Shown here: positions 52,551 through 59,161 of the stretch, piece after piece
Layout of the letters: the number at the start of each line of letters is the position of its first letter
Position numbering within the stretch: the first letter of the stretch is position 1
DNA from: Bryobacterales bacterium
GTDB taxonomy: Bacteria > Acidobacteriota > Terriglobia > Bryobacterales > Bryobacteraceae
DNA length: 59,161 nt
Assembly: GCA_003135055.1 (NCBI GenBank)
Contig: PLDF01000188.1
Location: 1 to 59,161, forward strand
Direction: 5' to 3'
Position numbers and translations under genes: made by a program
The notes under the pieces: model-generated
Seen by the model: only the letters and a program-made list of their open reading frames with translations
Told to the model about the DNA's origin: nothing
Databases searched by the model: none

Positions 52551-53096
52551 CTACTTGGTTTTCCCGACCTCGTAGACGTAGATCGTGTGTTCCATGGAGC
52601 CGGCCTTCACCCGCACCACTTGTGATGGTTTCCAGCCCTTGACGGGAAACTGGTTCGAAACCACGCGCGACCCCGGCTTGAGCCAATGCTCGAGATTCGG
52701 CCGAAGCCGCTCGTTGGAGCTGGTCAGGAAGTACATGGTAACCACGTCGGCGGCGCTCAAATCCACGTGCAGGGCGTTGCCTTCCACAATCGAGACCTTG
52801 TCCTCAAGCCCGAGCGACTTCACCCGCTCCCGGGCCTTCTCGCAAAGGTCGGGGCGCAGCTCCACGCCCACCGCCTTGGCGCCAAACATCTGCGCCGCGG
52901 TGATGACGATACGCCCATCGCCGCTGCCCAGGTCGTAAACCGTCTCGCCGGGCTTGACGCGGCCCGCCTCAAGCATCTTCTCCACCACGGATTGCGGCGT
53001 AGGAATGTCCGGCGCCAGGTATTCCATGGGGTTGAGTTTTTGGGAGTAGGCGGGCAGGCCGGCTGCCAGCAGGAGCGCAAAATGGAGTGACCGCAT
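52551..53096 (-). CDS. SAM-dependent methyltransferase with signal peptide
   Basis: A 181-residue class I methyltransferase. An N-terminal hydrophobic leader (RSLHFALLLAAGLPAYSQ) looks like a signal peptide. The SAM fold follows: VYDLGSGDGRIVITAAQMFG (motif I), GVELRPDLCEKA (acidic end of strand 2), VEGNALHVDL (motif II) and VVTMYFLTSS. Export of a SAM enzyme is odd because SAM is cytoplasmic; the same combination recurs in acidobacterial relatives. Its start is three bases after the stop of the VWFA-like gene, so the two are co-transcribed. Substrate unknown. Confidence 0.8.
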   Translation of the reverse strand: MRSLHFALLLAAGLPAYSQKLNPMEYLAPDIPTPQSVVEKMLEAGRVKPGETVYDLGSGDGRIVITAAQMFGAKAVGVELRPDLCEKARERVKSLGLEDKVSIVEGNALHVDLSAADVVTMYFLTSSNERLRPNLEHWLKPGSRVVSNQFPVKGWKPSQVVRVKAGSMEHTIYVYEVGKTK

Positions 53097-53099
53097 GGA

Positions 53100-54371
53100 C
53101 TATTGCGAGGAGCCGTTGGCGCTTCCCGTTCTCCCGAATTTGGATTTTACAATCCTGCCCATGATGTCGCTCCATGAGAAAAACAGGTCGCGCGGCCGGG
53201 CAATGGTGAATTCGGCGCCTTTCAGCGCCTTCACCGCCGTGCCGATCGCGTCCCTCCAGGGATTGGCCACCGGGTTGAGATTGTAGTTCATATAGAACAC
53301 AGGGAATTTGACGTCCGCCAACTGCTTTAAGGTTTCAAGAGGCAACCCATCGTCGAGCATTATTTTCGGCCCGGCGAAAATTACCGCGTCGGGCTGCTTC
53401 TTCTCGTCCTTGGTTTCCTTGACCTCGGACGCGATCAACTTCGACAGAAACTCGGTGTCGCCGTGCTTTTGGCTTAACCGTTTCAGATCCACGGTTCCCA
53501 GGTTGAGCCCCGTCACCGCATGCCCCAGCGCCGGGAAATCGATATGCCCGGCGGATTCCTGCCGGTAGAACACCTTTTGCTCCTGCATGTTGTAGGCGAC
53601 AATCGAGAACGTCCCAATCCTCGGGTCGCGCGCGATGTTGCGCAGAATGGAAAGCAGCGCGGATGTATCCATAGGCTGCAGGGTCGAGGCGCCATCGGCT
53701 TGCGGAGCGAAATTCATCATCACCTTGACGTTCAGGGGCGGCGCGCCCTTCTCGCGCTCCACCGGCGCTTCTTCCTTGAACGGCTCGGCGTCCACGGACT
53801 GCACAGATCCCGCCGAAATGTCGAGGACCATGGGCTTGTCCTTGAGGGAGAGGCTCGCTTCAGAGTCCCAATGAGCCGAGCAAACGCGCTCCGACCGGTC
53901 GCGCATCAGCCAATCCACATGATACTTACCTTCGCCCACGCTAAAGAGGCCTTGCAGGTAGGCTAGCCCGCCGGCATTTTCATCGATAGCCGGCACCGAG
54001 TAGTGCTGCTTGAAGAAAATGGGAGAATCCGCGTGCCCGTCCGGCGCCACGCGAAACACCATGGTGAGCTGGTTTTCCTGGCCTGCGAGCTCTTTGAGCG
54101 GAACCTGCACGTCGTAACCGGCGTGGAACTTCATGTCGAAACCCAGCATCGGCTTGGTGACGGGCGTCACGGTACAAGGAAGGTCTTTACGGGTATCCTG
54201 CGCCTCCAGGATCGCGGTATCGGAACCGAACAGGCGAACCGCGCCGCCGGGCTCGGATGGCTGCATCAGGTCTTGCGCCGGAAGGAACGCGCCTGAGCAC
54301 ATTGCAACGCAAAGAATCAGCGCGAAAGTGCGGAGAGTATTGCATACCGACGATGAGAGCGACATCGCCAT
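53100..54371 (-). CDS. acidobacterial VWFA-related exported protein
   Basis: A roughly 423-residue secreted protein (start uncertain among ATG 54371, ATG 54365 and TTG 54398). Signal peptide near TFALILCVAMCSGAFLPAQ. The first half is beta-rich (MVFRVAPDGHADSPIFFKQH, GKYHVDWLMRDRSERVCSAH). The second half resembles the VWFA-related domain common in Acidobacteria (TSALLSILRNIARDPRIGTF, VAYNMQEQKVFYRQ) with KQPDAVIFAGPKIMLDDGLP. A MIDAS motif (DxSxS) is not obvious, so metal binding is doubtful. Function unknown. Confidence 0.65.
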   Translation of the reverse strand: MAMSLSSSVCNTLRTFALILCVAMCSGAFLPAQDLMQPSEPGGAVRLFGSDTAILEAQDTRKDLPCTVTPVTKPMLGFDMKFHAGYDVQVPLKELAGQENQLTMVFRVAPDGHADSPIFFKQHYSVPAIDENAGGLAYLQGLFSVGEGKYHVDWLMRDRSERVCSAHWDSEASLSLKDKPMVLDISAGSVQSVDAEPFKEEAPVEREKGAPPLNVKVMMNFAPQADGASTLQPMDTSALLSILRNIARDPRIGTFSIVAYNMQEQKVFYRQESAGHIDFPALGHAVTGLNLGTVDLKRLSQKHGDTEFLSKLIASEVKETKDEKKQPDAVIFAGPKIMLDDGLPLETLKQLADVKFPVFYMNYNLNPVANPWRDAIGTAVKALKGAEFTIARPRDLFFSWSDIMGRIVKSKFGRTGSANGSSQ

Positions 54372-54490
54372 AGGGCCAGCATACGCCATACCAGACAAGA
54401 TCGGCAGAGCGTGTTGAATGTATTATGTCTTAATTTCACCGAACCGCAAGCGAAAAGGTGGGAAACGATCCGAGGATGGTCCTGGAACTA

Positions 54491-54511
54491 AAAAACCCCG
54501 GGGCACGGGGC
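54491..54511 (-). terminator. possible minus-strand intrinsic terminator
   Basis: On the minus strand CCCCG-TGCCC-CGGGG (54511-54497) is followed by six T (54496-54491). It would stop transcripts coming from the caspase-fold operon that read antisense through the peroxiredoxin gene. Confidence 0.5.
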
Positions 54512-54591
54512 TCCAGGGCTCAAGTCTTGAACGGACCAATGTTCACTTTTATGATACCACGAACCGGATGGATTGGTAGTACGATGAATCC

Positions 54592-55131
54592 ATGAGGAAG
54601 CCACTTGCTCTCGCGGCCGGTCTGTTCGCGGCGGGTCTTTTCGCCCAGAACGTCGCGCCGCCACACACGACGCTGAAGGAAGGCGACATGGCGCCGGACT
54701 TCACTTTGCCCTCCACCCAGGGCGGGAAGGTCACGCTTTCCAGCTTCCGCGGAAAAAACACCGTGGTGCTGGCATTCTTCCCCGCCGCCTTCACCGGTGG
54801 TTGAACCCGCGAAATCACTGCATACCAGGCTGGTATCGCAAAATTCGAAGGCAACGAAACCAAGGTTTTTGGCATTAGCACCGACAATAACCCTTCCCAA
54901 AAAGAGTTCGCCACCAAGCTCAACGCCTCATTTCCACTATTGAGCGATTTCTTCGACCGCAAAGTGGCCGCCGCTTATGGCGTCCTGATGCCCCAGAACG
55001 GCATGGCGAACCGCTCCACGTTCGTGGTGGATAAGGAAGGGAAGATCGTCTACATCGAGGAGGGCAGCTCCGCCATCGACCCCACGGGCGCCGACACCGC
55101 CTGTAGCCGGGCTGCGCACAAGAAGCAGTAG
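54592..55131 (+). CDS. exported peroxiredoxin-like selenoprotein (UGA = Sec71)
   Basis: One frame with TGA at 54802-54804. Residues 1-18 are a signal peptide ([18 protein letters not shown]). The redoxin fold starts [20 protein letters not shown] and reaches [13 protein letters not shown]; the family continues C-T-K-E here, and the TGA occupies that peroxidatic Cys ([20 protein letters not shown]). It continues through [35 protein letters not shown] and [20 protein letters not shown] to 55131; 179 codons. A resolving Cys may be the one in [10 protein letters not shown]. Sec-containing AhpC/TSA peroxiredoxins are an established bacterial selenoprotein group. Role: hydroperoxide reduction in the periplasm. 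A hairpin 15 nt after the TGA supports Sec. Confidence 0.88.
54820..54839 (+). promoter_or_regulatory. bSECIS-like hairpin of the peroxiredoxin gene
   Basis: Upper stem 54822-54827 (ATACCA) pairs with 54831-54836 (TGGTAT), loop GGC (or AGGCT if the last pair is open). C54837 is bulged; the lower pairs are 54820-54821 with 54838-54839. The loop starts 23 nt after the TGA. The geometry (6 bp, 3' bulge, 2 bp) equals that of the two other hairpins. Confidence 0.7.
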
Positions 55132-55196
55132 GCCTGCGCGTGCGGCCAGGCGCTTGACCTATGCGGCCCAGGCGCCCTGCCGCGGGGCGGATCCCC

Positions 55197-55898
55197 TTAG
55201 AACAACGGAGCTGTGATCGTCATCCGGGGGAAAATGGTGTAGTTGTCACGCTGACTGCACATCAAAGTTCCCTTTAAGACCGGCGGGCTGTTTCTCACCA
55301 GCGATTGCGGCTGGAACTCAAACGTGCATGGTCCGTTCCAAAGGAGGCTTCCGTTGGCGCTCACCCTGTCTCCGGAAACCGTGAATGTCTCTGGGTAATT
55401 ACCGCCTCCCGTAACCACACCGGTGCTTCTCGACATACTATAGTCCTTGAACCGGAGATGGAGGCGAAAGTGGAAATTCTGAGACAGGTAACCTAGGTAC
55501 GGATAACGCTTGAACAGATCCTGCATTCGGTCGGGGTCGCTATTCAACGCGGCATCCAACTGCCTCTGAATTTCGGGCGGCGATTGAATATCGAAGTCCA
55601 GCTCCTTCAGGTTAGCCATATAAGCCCTCAGCGCAATCGCGCGGACGCTTGCATCGTCGCTCGCCAGCGCGATCCTCAGGGCGAAATCGATCTTCATCGC
55701 GTCGCCGGATTCGACGATCGTCAGAATCGCCGCCTGCCGCTTGAGCGGGTCGGGGTCGGCCAATTGCTCCTGTATCAATGCAAGCTCCGCGCGCTTGGCC
55801 TCGATTTGCACCGGCCCCGACAGCTTGCTTTGTGGCTGAGCCGCGGCAGTTGCAGCAGCGAGTCCGGCTGCCAGTAAAGTCTTCAAAAGTAGTGTCAT
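55197..55898 (-). CDS. hypothetical exported protein (233 aa)
   Basis: ATG 55898 has GGGAG about ten bases upstream; the frame also opens at TTG 55904. A signal peptide (LLLKTLLAAGLAAATAAAQ) is followed by a helical HEAT-like stretch (ELALIQEQLADPDPLKRQAA, ILTIVESGDAMKIDFALRIA, LASDDASVRAIALRAYMANL) that resembles armadillo-type repeats, and a beta-rich C-terminal domain (YSMSRSTGVVTGGGNYPETF, CTFEFQPQSLV) with two cysteines. I do not recognise the C-terminal family. It starts 39 bp after the caspase-fold gene's stop and is probably in its operon. Confidence 0.65.
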   Translation of the reverse strand: MTLLLKTLLAAGLAAATAAAQPQSKLSGPVQIEAKRAELALIQEQLADPDPLKRQAAILTIVESGDAMKIDFALRIALASDDASVRAIALRAYMANLKELDFDIQSPPEIQRQLDAALNSDPDRMQDLFKRYPYLGYLSQNFHFRLHLRFKDYSMSRSTGVVTGGGNYPETFTVSGDRVSANGSLLWNGPCTFEFQPQSLVRNSPPVLKGTLMCSQRDNYTIFPRMTITAPLF

Positions 55899-55937
55899 CG
55901 TCAATTTGCTCCCTCAATTCATCTAGCGGCCAAATCG

Positions 55938-57176
55938 CTATTGCTTAATCAGCTCGCGCTCAATGATCGCCATGTTCTCTCGCGACCGCTCGACCGCAGC
56001 CCCATACCCGGCCATATCTTGTTTCTGCAACGCGGCATCGGCTTTATCCAGTTCCGCGTTCATGCCGTTCCACGCCGTTTTCAACTCCAACGGCAGCCCG
56101 CCCGCTCCCCTGGTTGCCCTTTCCGCGGCGTTCAGCCGGTCGTTGAGCGCATTCGCCTTCATTGCTATGCTGCCCAACTCACTCTGCAGGCGTTTGAGAT
56201 CGGCGGGCTGAATGACCGCCGCCGGCGCTGGCGCCACGGATGGTTCCTCGACTGGCGGCAACCTCGCCGCGACCCGCTCAAAGACGAACGTCCCGCCGTC
56301 GTGACCGGAGTCGCGCAAGACATTGATCTGAGGCACTTGCTTCGACCGTCCTCCGACACGCTGTTGGATGTATCCGGTGAACAACTCCTCCACCGTGAAT
56401 CTGTCGGGACTTATCTCTCGCAACGATTGCAACAGCACTGTGGCGAAAATGGAGTGCGTCCCGTCGCCGCCGCCGTCGCTCACAGGTTCATTTCCGCCAC
56501 TCGACAGCAGCAGGCGCGACTTCCTGGCTTCGATGGCGGCGAAAAAGCTTTCGCGATCCGCATTGGCGGCGGCGGGCCGGTTAACGAAGGCTTCCCTCGC
56601 TAATCCCCCGGAATAACAGCTATCGGAGACAACCAGCACATGCCTGGCGCTCATAGCCTTGATATCCGTTGTGATATCGTCGGCGATGATCCAGTTGGTG
56701 GTGTCCTCGGGCTGCGCATCGGCGGGCAGCCAATATGCCTTTTGAAGTTTGTCGTCGGAGTACCCATGGCCCGCGTAATAGATCAGCAAGGCGTCGTCCG
56801 GGCCGAGTAATTTCTTGTAGCGATTCAGGGCGGTGAGAATGCCGTGACGGTCCGGATTCCGCAATACCTCGACCTTAAAACCGAAATTCCGGCCTAATTC
56901 CGCCGCCACGCTCTCCGCATCGCCAAGCGCGGTTTGTAACTGCGGCAACGCCGAGTACCGATTAATGCCGATGCAGAGCGCGTAAGACTGGCCCCGTGCG
57001 CCCGCTTTTTCCGGCGCCGGCGGCATGGGCCTCGCAGCGCGTTGATCCGCCGCCTGGGATGCGGCCGCCAACGCACTCGAGCCCGCCTGCAACGGCGTGA
57101 TGGAGAGCGCTAAATAACAGAGCAACTGCCGCCGGGCGAACACTGGCGTCGAACAGGAAGAGCATACCCTTGACAT
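55938..57176 (-). CDS. caspase-family (C14, metacaspase-like) protease, exported
   Basis: A 412-residue protein with a signal segment (residues about 15-40) and a caspase p20 fold: YALCIGINRYSALPQLQTAL, catalytic His137 in YYAGHGYSDD and Cys187 in VVSDSCYSGG. The p10-like region contains SIFATVLLQSLREISPDRFT and VEELFTGYI. The C-terminal 90 residues form a coiled coil (LKRLQSELGSIAMKANALND RLNAAERAT in two parts). Bacterial orthocaspases/metacaspases cleave after Arg/Lys and work in signalling or cell death; the exported form is common in Acidobacteria with unknown targets. The gene starts 54 bp after the zinc-ribbon gene, on the same strand. Confidence 0.88.
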   Translation of the reverse strand: MSRVCSSCSTPVFARRQLLCYLALSITPLQAGSSALAAASQAADQRAARPMPPAPEKAGARGQSYALCIGINRYSALPQLQTALGDAESVAAELGRNFGFKVEVLRNPDRHGILTALNRYKKLLGPDDALLIYYAGHGYSDDKLQKAYWLPADAQPEDTTNWIIADDITTDIKAMSARHVLVVSDSCYSGGLAREAFVNRPAAANADRESFFAAIEARKSRLLLSSGGNEPVSDGGGDGTHSIFATVLLQSLREISPDRFTVEELFTGYIQQRVGGRSKQVPQINVLRDSGHDGGTFVFERVAARLPPVEEPSVAPAPAAVIQPADLKRLQSELGSIAMKANALNDRLNAAERATRGAGGLPLELKTAWNGMNAELDKADAALQKQDMAGYGAAVERSRENMAIIERELIKQ

Positions 57177-57230
57177 TGTACGTTTTTTTACATTTCGAGA
57201 TAGCTCCTCCAGGATACTACGTTGGGAACC

Positions 57231-57551
57231 CTACGCCGGATTTACTTCGGTTATCTCAAGCTCAAGCGCCGCGCCGCATTGGCCGCAAACTACCGCTCCG
57301 TCTTCGGTCATATAGACGGCGGTGGCGCCGCAGGCGGCGCATTCGGTGGTGGGGTCGGTGGCATCCGGCAGCGGATCGGGCGGCGCGATGCCGGCGATCG
57401 TGCCGCCTTTTCTCCTGGTCTCGGGCTCGAACGTGGCCCCGCAGCCGCCGCAAACGTGGTTGTAGCAGCAGTTGGGCGTGCAGGTATAAAACACCTCGCC
57501 CGAACCGCATACCGGACATGGGAATTCGAGCTTGCGCGTCTTGACGCTCAT
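57231..57551 (-). CDS. small zinc-ribbon protein
   Basis: ATG 57551 gives a 106-residue protein with four paired cysteine knuckles: CPVCGSGE, CTPNCCYNHVCGGCGA, CAACGATA and CGQCGAAL. This is a tandem zinc-ribbon arrangement with an acidic C-terminus. The frame extends 15 codons upstream but without conservation. Likely a cytosolic metal-bound structural or nucleic-acid-binding protein; no function is assigned. Confidence 0.68.
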   Translation of the reverse strand: MSVKTRKLEFPCPVCGSGEVFYTCTPNCCYNHVCGGCGATFEPETRRKGGTIAGIAPPDPLPDATDPTTECAACGATAVYMTEDGAVVCGQCGAALELEITEVNPA

Positions 57552-57715
57552 GGCAGGACCGTCGCCGCCGCGCAACGCAACCACTGCGGTGCGCATCCGC
57601 CATAATTGCGGCGTGCGTCCGCCTTAGTTGCGAAAGCGCCGGGCGCTATAATAGCGGCGCTCCGGGCACTATCATTGCGGCGTCCCGCGGCGCGCAAGCC
57701 AAAGCACACCTTACC

Positions 57716-58735
57716 TTACTGCTTTGCCATGCCGAAGAACTCGGGATCGTATACCGTCTTGTTGCTCTTTTCGAGCGCCTCCATGGCCTTCTTCGCCGCT
57801 TCCAGACCCAACTTCTTCTCGATCTCCGGCTTCACCGCCTCGAAGCTCTTCATCTCTTTGCTTTCGAGTTTGATGATGTGATACCCGACCTGGCTTTTCA
57901 CCGGCTCGCTTACCTGGCCCGGCGTCAGCTTGAACGCGGCTTCTTCAAACGAAGGCGCCATGCTGCCATGGCCGAACGTTCCCAAGTCGCCGCCATTCAT
58001 CGCGGATTTGTCGTCCGATTCCGCCCCGGCCAGCTTGCCGAAGTCTTCGCCGGCCTTGATCCGCTTCTCCAGCTCCTGCGCCTTGGCCAGCGCTTCTTCG
58101 TCGCTGAGGTCCTTCTCTCCCGGCTTCACCGGCGCCGTGGACCCGTGCATGCGGATGAGAATCTGGCGGGCATGGGCAGTCTGTACGAAATCGGCCTGGT
58201 GCGCATCGTAGTAGGCATGCATGGCGGCGTCGTCGATTTTGGCCTCCTTGGTCATCGCCTGGTAAGTAGAGTTCGCCAATGCCTGGTCCGTCTGATACAT
58301 CACCTGCGATTGGAAGGCGGATTTTTCATCCAGTTTGCGCCGCTTGCCCTCCTGCGCCAGCGTCAGCACCATCACCAGTTGGTCGGCGAACTGTTTGCGC
58401 CCGGGACCCTTGACGAAGGCCTTGTACTGCTCCTGTACGGCAACGCTGGTGATTTCATCGAACTGCTGGGCGGTAATGGTGACATCGCCCACCGTCAAAA
58501 TCACCTTGTCCGGCGGGACCTGAGGGAGCGGGGCGCCGATCGGCAATTTCATGGTGATCGATCCATCGGGATTGACCACCCTTTCCGGCGGGGCGGATTT
58601 CGGCGGAAGCGGCTGAAGCGGCGGCTGCGGCGAAGCCTGAACCGGCGGCGGAGGAGCCGGGACCGGCGGTTGCGGAGTCTGTGCCAGCAAACACGCGGCT
58701 GAGCACAACCATAGAACACTGCGGAAAAACATCAT
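57716..58735 (-). CDS. periplasmic parvulin-type peptidyl-prolyl isomerase
   Basis: A 339-residue protein: signal peptide (MFFRSVLWLCSAACLLAQ), a proline-rich stretch (residues 20-50, PQPPVPAPPPPVQASPQPP), an N-terminal SurA/PpiD-like chaperone region (VILTVGDVTITAQQFDEITS) and the PpiC domain (ARQILIRMHG, GEDFGKLAGAESDDKSAMNG GDLGTFGHGSM in two parts, FKLTPGQVSEPVKSQVGYHI). It speeds prolyl isomerisation during outer-membrane protein folding. ATG 58735 or 58732 are both possible. It is followed by clpS on the same strand. Confidence 0.9.
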   Translation of the reverse strand: MMFFRSVLWLCSAACLLAQTPQPPVPAPPPPVQASPQPPLQPLPPKSAPPERVVNPDGSITMKLPIGAPLPQVPPDKVILTVGDVTITAQQFDEITSVAVQEQYKAFVKGPGRKQFADQLVMVLTLAQEGKRRKLDEKSAFQSQVMYQTDQALANSTYQAMTKEAKIDDAAMHAYYDAHQADFVQTAHARQILIRMHGSTAPVKPGEKDLSDEEALAKAQELEKRIKAGEDFGKLAGAESDDKSAMNGGDLGTFGHGSMAPSFEEAAFKLTPGQVSEPVKSQVGYHIIKLESKEMKSFEAVKPEIEKKLGLEAAKKAMEALEKSNKTVYDPEFFGMAKQ

Positions 58736-58769
58736 ATTCCTCTATGATACCGTCAGGCGCGCGATACCG

Positions 58770-59087
58770 TCAGGCGCGTTCGATCTCCGCGGACATCGCC
58801 CCCTTCGACCTCTCCAGCCGCCAATCCGGGCCATAGGCGTGGATCTGGTCGCGCGCGAACTCCGCCGCCGGCAGTTCGCACGTGATCACGATGGTTCGCC
58901 CGCACCGGTCGACCTCTTCCGCATGGCGGTAAGCCTGATCGAGGCTGAAGATGAAAATCTTCTGCAGCATTTCGATGACGTAATCGTAGGTGTGATCGTT
59001 ATCGTCGAGCAGCACGACGCGGTACATGGGAACCAGATCGCCGCGTTCAATGGCCTCTGTCTCGGGAGCGATAAGGGGTCTCGCCAT
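58770..59087 (-). CDS. clpS: ATP-dependent Clp protease adaptor ClpS
   Basis: A 105-residue ClpS. The conserved region is YRVVLLDDNDHTYDYVIEML, then HAEEVDRCGRTIVITCELPA and AEFARDQIHAYG. The N-end-rule Asp pair (LDDN) and the ClpA-binding surface residues are present. It delivers N-degron substrates to ClpAP. The start at ATG 59087 leaves a short, acidic N-terminal tail. clpA is not within the window. Confidence 0.92.
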   Translation of the reverse strand: MARPLIAPETEAIERGDLVPMYRVVLLDDNDHTYDYVIEMLQKIFIFSLDQAYRHAEEVDRCGRTIVITCELPAAEFARDQIHAYGPDWRLERSKGAMSAEIERA

Positions 59088-59161
59088 ACGTTCAACGTTA
59101 AGTATCGGTCATTTGCTCGGGCGCCACAAGCTATGTGGGGCCGGGTGTGCGACATGAAAGT

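Noticed and set aside
1..59161. CRISPR arrays, tRNA genes, riboswitches and Sec machinery genes
   Set aside because: I looked for regular spacer-repeat patterns, cloverleaf-like segments, known riboswitch cores and selA/B/C/D-like sequences and saw none that I can support.

Overview
The window is a 59 kb piece of a GC-rich bacterial chromosome. Gene content points to an Acidobacteriota of the Solibacter/Bryobacter type: a CE15 glucuronoyl esterase, a ThuA protein next to a PQQ dehydrogenase, FG-GAP/ASPIC (CRTAC1) proteins, a winged-helix/TPR regulator, an acidobacterial VWFA-like protein and many short palindromic repeats. This assignment is inference from gene families; no rRNA or tRNA gene was found.

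Layout. 1-11.9 kb: a partial SthA-type flavoprotein, secreted carbohydrate or lignocellulose enzymes (CE15 esterase, ThuA, PQQ dehydrogenase, alpha/beta esterase), a folate C1 pair (MetF plus a pterin-binding methyltransferase) and a LacI regulator. 12-16 kb: a TolB-like propeller and an unknown gene bracketed by two palindromes with the same arms, then a decayed toxin-antitoxin locus (BrnT/RelE chimera plus frameshifted antitoxin). 16-25 kb: recA with a short recA paralogue, HU, tatA, a Tat-exported sulfatase, DinB, and zinc-ribbon membrane proteins. 25-29.7 kb: a YdjC/HpnK deacetylase, an mlaE-mlaF-mlaD lipid transporter and a P1 peptidase. 29.7-34.1 kb: mobile debris, consisting of an internally deleted group II intron and a decayed ISAzo13-like element, around ygfZ. 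34.1-37.6 kb: the ATP-grasp / alpha-E / transglutaminase operon. 38-40.7 kb: a response regulator overlapping a CRTAC1 protein.

40.9-42.8 kb holds the most unusual content: a two-gene operon in which both reading frames are interrupted by one in-frame UGA exactly at a family cysteine (UxxC in a DUF3179 membrane protein, CxxU in an AhpD-like protein). Each UGA is followed by a hairpin of the bacterial SECIS type. A third gene with the same arrangement, an exported peroxiredoxin, lies at 54.6 kb. All three hairpins share one design: a 6-bp upper stem, a single 3'-side bulge, a 2-bp lower stem and a loop beginning GG. I read these as three selenoproteins that ordinary gene calling splits in two. 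No selA, selB, selC or selD is in the window.

43.4-48.8 kb is a nucleoside salvage operon (pyrimidine phosphorylase, CNT transporter, purine phosphorylase, cytidine deaminase, amidohydrolase) carrying a 243-bp MITE in its middle. 49-59 kb holds a winged-helix/TPR regulator, an exported methyltransferase, a VWFA-like protein, the peroxiredoxin, a caspase-fold protease, a zinc-ribbon protein, a parvulin isomerase and ClpS.

At least three dispersed repeat families are present: a REP that abuts stop codons, a MITE with 28-bp ends and several fragments, and a short hairpin repeat. These help decide several start codons.
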